From the NCBI GenBank assembly GCA_023404715.1, contig JAEYAR010000012.1, positions 1-14,848 on the forward strand: a stretch of DNA of 14,848 nt. Direction: 5' to 3'. The translations under genes and the position numbers were made by a program. The notes below the pieces were generated by a model that was not told where the DNA came from, searched no databases, and saw only the letters and a program-made list of their open reading frames with translations. This DNA comes from Bacillota bacterium (GTDB taxonomy: Bacteria > Bacillota > Clostridia > Christensenellales > Aristaeellaceae). This document shows positions 13,408 through 14,848 of the stretch, piece after piece; position 1 is the stretch's first letter; each line of letters begins with the position of its first letter.

Positions 13408-14848
13408 TTTTCCATGTAATGTTCAAGCTGTCGCTTGTGGCGGCTATGGTGGTAATCATCAAATCCACCACCCGCCGCTTGTCGTCAAAGGATACATTCT
13501 CCCAAGTGTCGAGGTAGCCAGAAATTTGGCTGACCTGTTCCGGGCTGATGGCTTCCACCGTCAAGTCCGCTATCCGCTTCACAAGTTCCTGCTTGCGCCC
13601 GTCCAGTTCCGCTATCTTCACATTCACATAGGAGAGTAGGACATTGTTTGCCCCCGTCAGGCTGTCCACCAGCTTTTCAATCTCGCCGTCCACATGAGCA
13701 AGTTCCACTTGCAGGGCGGCGATTTTCGGATTGGCCTTTGCCACTTTCTTTCTGCCTGTCAGCGTCTTGTGGCTTTCCAGCTTCTTCACCATCTGCTGAT
13801 AGACTACTGTTTCCAGTTCGGCGGTATATATCTTGCCGCACCCGATACAGCTTTTGTTATCCAGCCGTTTGGTGCAGCGGAGATATTGACGGCCTACCCG
13901 GTTGACGATACTCATAAGCGCATAGCCACAGTTCCCGCACTTGATTTTTCCCGCCAGCCATGTGTGGGTGGCTTTTCGGGCGGACTGGATTTTCATGTTG
14001 TTCATCAGCTTCTTGCGGCAGGCCAGCCATATTTCCGATGGGACAATTCCCTCATGGGGCGCAAGCACTAACATCTGGTCTTTGAGGTTGTGCAGCTTGT
14101 CCGGCTTTACATCACGGCCCTGATACAGATAACACCCGTTCATGCCTGTGAAGTCGGCGGCGTCATTGACAAGCATCGTCCCCTGGCTTTTGAAAAATTC
14201 GTACACGTCAAGGTCTGCCTGCACATAGACGGGATTACGTAACATCTGCGCCAGTGTGGGGCGTATCAGTTCCTTGCCGTAGAACAAAATCCCCTGTTCC
14301 GCAAAGTACCGGGTGATGTCGCCATAGGAGGTTGCCGGGTCTGCGTACATCTCGAACATGAGCCGGATATTGGCCGCTTCCTCCGGGTTTACCACCAGCT
14401 TCTTTGTGTTGATACCGTCCATCTTGATAGGCTCCGTATGGAAGCCGTAGGGGGCTTTCCCGCCCATCTTGAAGCCCCGCTGACTGCGGGAGTAGTAAGC
14501 GTCCGTTTCCCGCTTCTGTATTGTTTCCCGTTCCAACTGTGCGAACACGATACAGATATTCAGCATGGCCCGCCCCATCGGTGTGGAGGTATCAAACTTT
14601 TCCGTGGAGGAAACAAACTCCACATTGTACTGCTGGAACAGTTCCATCATATTGGCAAAGTCCAGAATGGAACGGCTGATACGGTCAAGTTTGTAAACAA
14701 CGACCTTTGCAATCAAGCCCCGCTTAATATCCCGTACCAACTCTTGAAACTTCGGGCGGTCTGTGTTCTTGCCGCTGTACCCTTTGTCTGTGTATTCCTT
14801 GCAGTTACCGCCTTTCAATTCGTATTTGCAAAACTCAATCTGGCTTTC
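13403..14848 (-). CDS. large serine recombinase (site-specific integrase), N-terminus cut by window edge
   Basis: The frame stays open to the right edge. Upstream of the TTG at 14816-14818 it continues with family-like sequence (SQIEFCKYELKGGNCKEY), so that TTG is not the start. About 481 residues are visible. The catalytic domain has DKGYSGKNTDRPKFQELV, the active-site arginine region YKLDRISRSILDF, and MLNICIVFAQLERETIQKR leading into the long helix. The recombinase domain follows (GGKAPYGF; LAQMLRNPVY). A zinc ribbon comes next with CGNCG and later CTKRLDNKSCIGC, and a coiled-coil-like C-terminal segment (VELAHVDGEIEKLVDSL onward). The N-terminal catalytic serine lies outside the window. 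Proteins of this family (TndX/TnpX-like) integrate and excise conjugative or mobilisable elements, with the gene often at one end of the element, as here next to a truncated host gene. Confidence 0.93.
   Translation of the reverse strand, partial: ESQIEFCKYELKGGNCKEYTDKGYSGKNTDRPKFQELVRDIKRGLIAKVVVYKLDRISRSILDFANMMELFQQYNVEFVSSTEKFDTSTPMGRAMLNICIVFAQLERETIQKRETDAYYSRSQRGFKMGGKAPYGFHTEPIKMDGINTKKLVVNPEEAANIRLMFEMYADPATSYGDITRYFAEQGILFYGKELIRPTLAQMLRNPVYVQADLDVYEFFKSQGTMLVNDAADFTGMNGCYLYQGRDVKPDKLHNLKDQMLVLAPHEGIVPSEIWLACRKKLMNNMKIQSARKATHTWLAGKIKCGNCGYALMSIVNRVGRQYLRCTKRLDNKSCIGCGKIYTAELETVVYQQMVKKLESHKTLTGRKKVAKANPKIAALQVELAHVDGEIEKLVDSLTGANNVLLSYVNVKIAELDGRKQELVKRIADLTVEAISPEQVSQISGYLDTWENVSFDDKRRVVDLMITTIAATSDSLNITWKI

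Noticed and set aside
13403..14818. Reading the recombinase as complete from TTG 14818
   Set aside because: The frame continues to the window edge with family-like residues, and the N-terminal catalytic serine region is missing. The gene is partial only because the window ends.

Overview
The window looks like chromosomal DNA from a Gram-positive Clostridia-type bacterium (Bacillota), probably gut-associated. This rests on strong AGGAGG-type ribosome binding sites, LplB/YtcP-type sugar permeases, a membrane-bound AraC sensor-regulator, and a large serine recombinase typical of Clostridia mobile elements. The genus cannot be named from sequence alone. The sugar-metabolism core (about 4.0-9.5 kb) and the first regulator are clearly GC-rich. 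The TetR/acetyltransferase pair (2.6-3.9 kb) and the ABC transporter genes (9.8-13.3 kb) are visibly more AT-rich, so the region is a mosaic.

Layout from the left. Bases 1 to about 124 are the 3' end of a group II intron, with a textbook 34-nt domain V and a domain VI. Next is a promoter overlapped by a perfect 12-bp inverted repeat, driving a membrane-anchored AraC-type sensor-regulator (201-2486) that ends at a UUCG-loop terminator. A TetR repressor (minus) and an AAC(6')-like GNAT acetyltransferase (plus) diverge from a compact control region with two copies of one palindromic operator. From 8602 back to 4020 the minus strand carries the L-rhamnose locus: a cupin/AraC regulator, a terminator, then rhaB, rhaA and rhaD (kinase, isomerase, aldolase). 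These convert L-rhamnose to dihydroxyacetone phosphate and L-lactaldehyde. No mutarotase, lactaldehyde reductase or dedicated rhamnose transporter is in view.

On the plus strand at 8773-9504 is a complete MacB/LolD-type ABC ATPase without an adjacent permease, overlapped by ATGA with a small Asp-rich reading frame. From 13.3 kb back to 9.8 kb the minus strand carries a CUT1-type carbohydrate importer: an LplB-type permease, a YtcP-type permease and a solute-binding protein. The LplB gene has lost its 5' end, and the break abuts the 3' end of a large serine recombinase gene that runs off the right edge. The simplest reading is integration of a recombinase-encoded mobile element into the permease gene.

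The strongest points for a second look are the permease/recombinase junction, the twin TetR operators, the orphan ATPase with its Asp-rich neighbour, and the inverted repeat over the first regulator's promoter. I did not find a clearly new multi-gene system. No tRNA, rRNA or CRISPR array was seen, and no gene-free stretch exceeds 300 bases.
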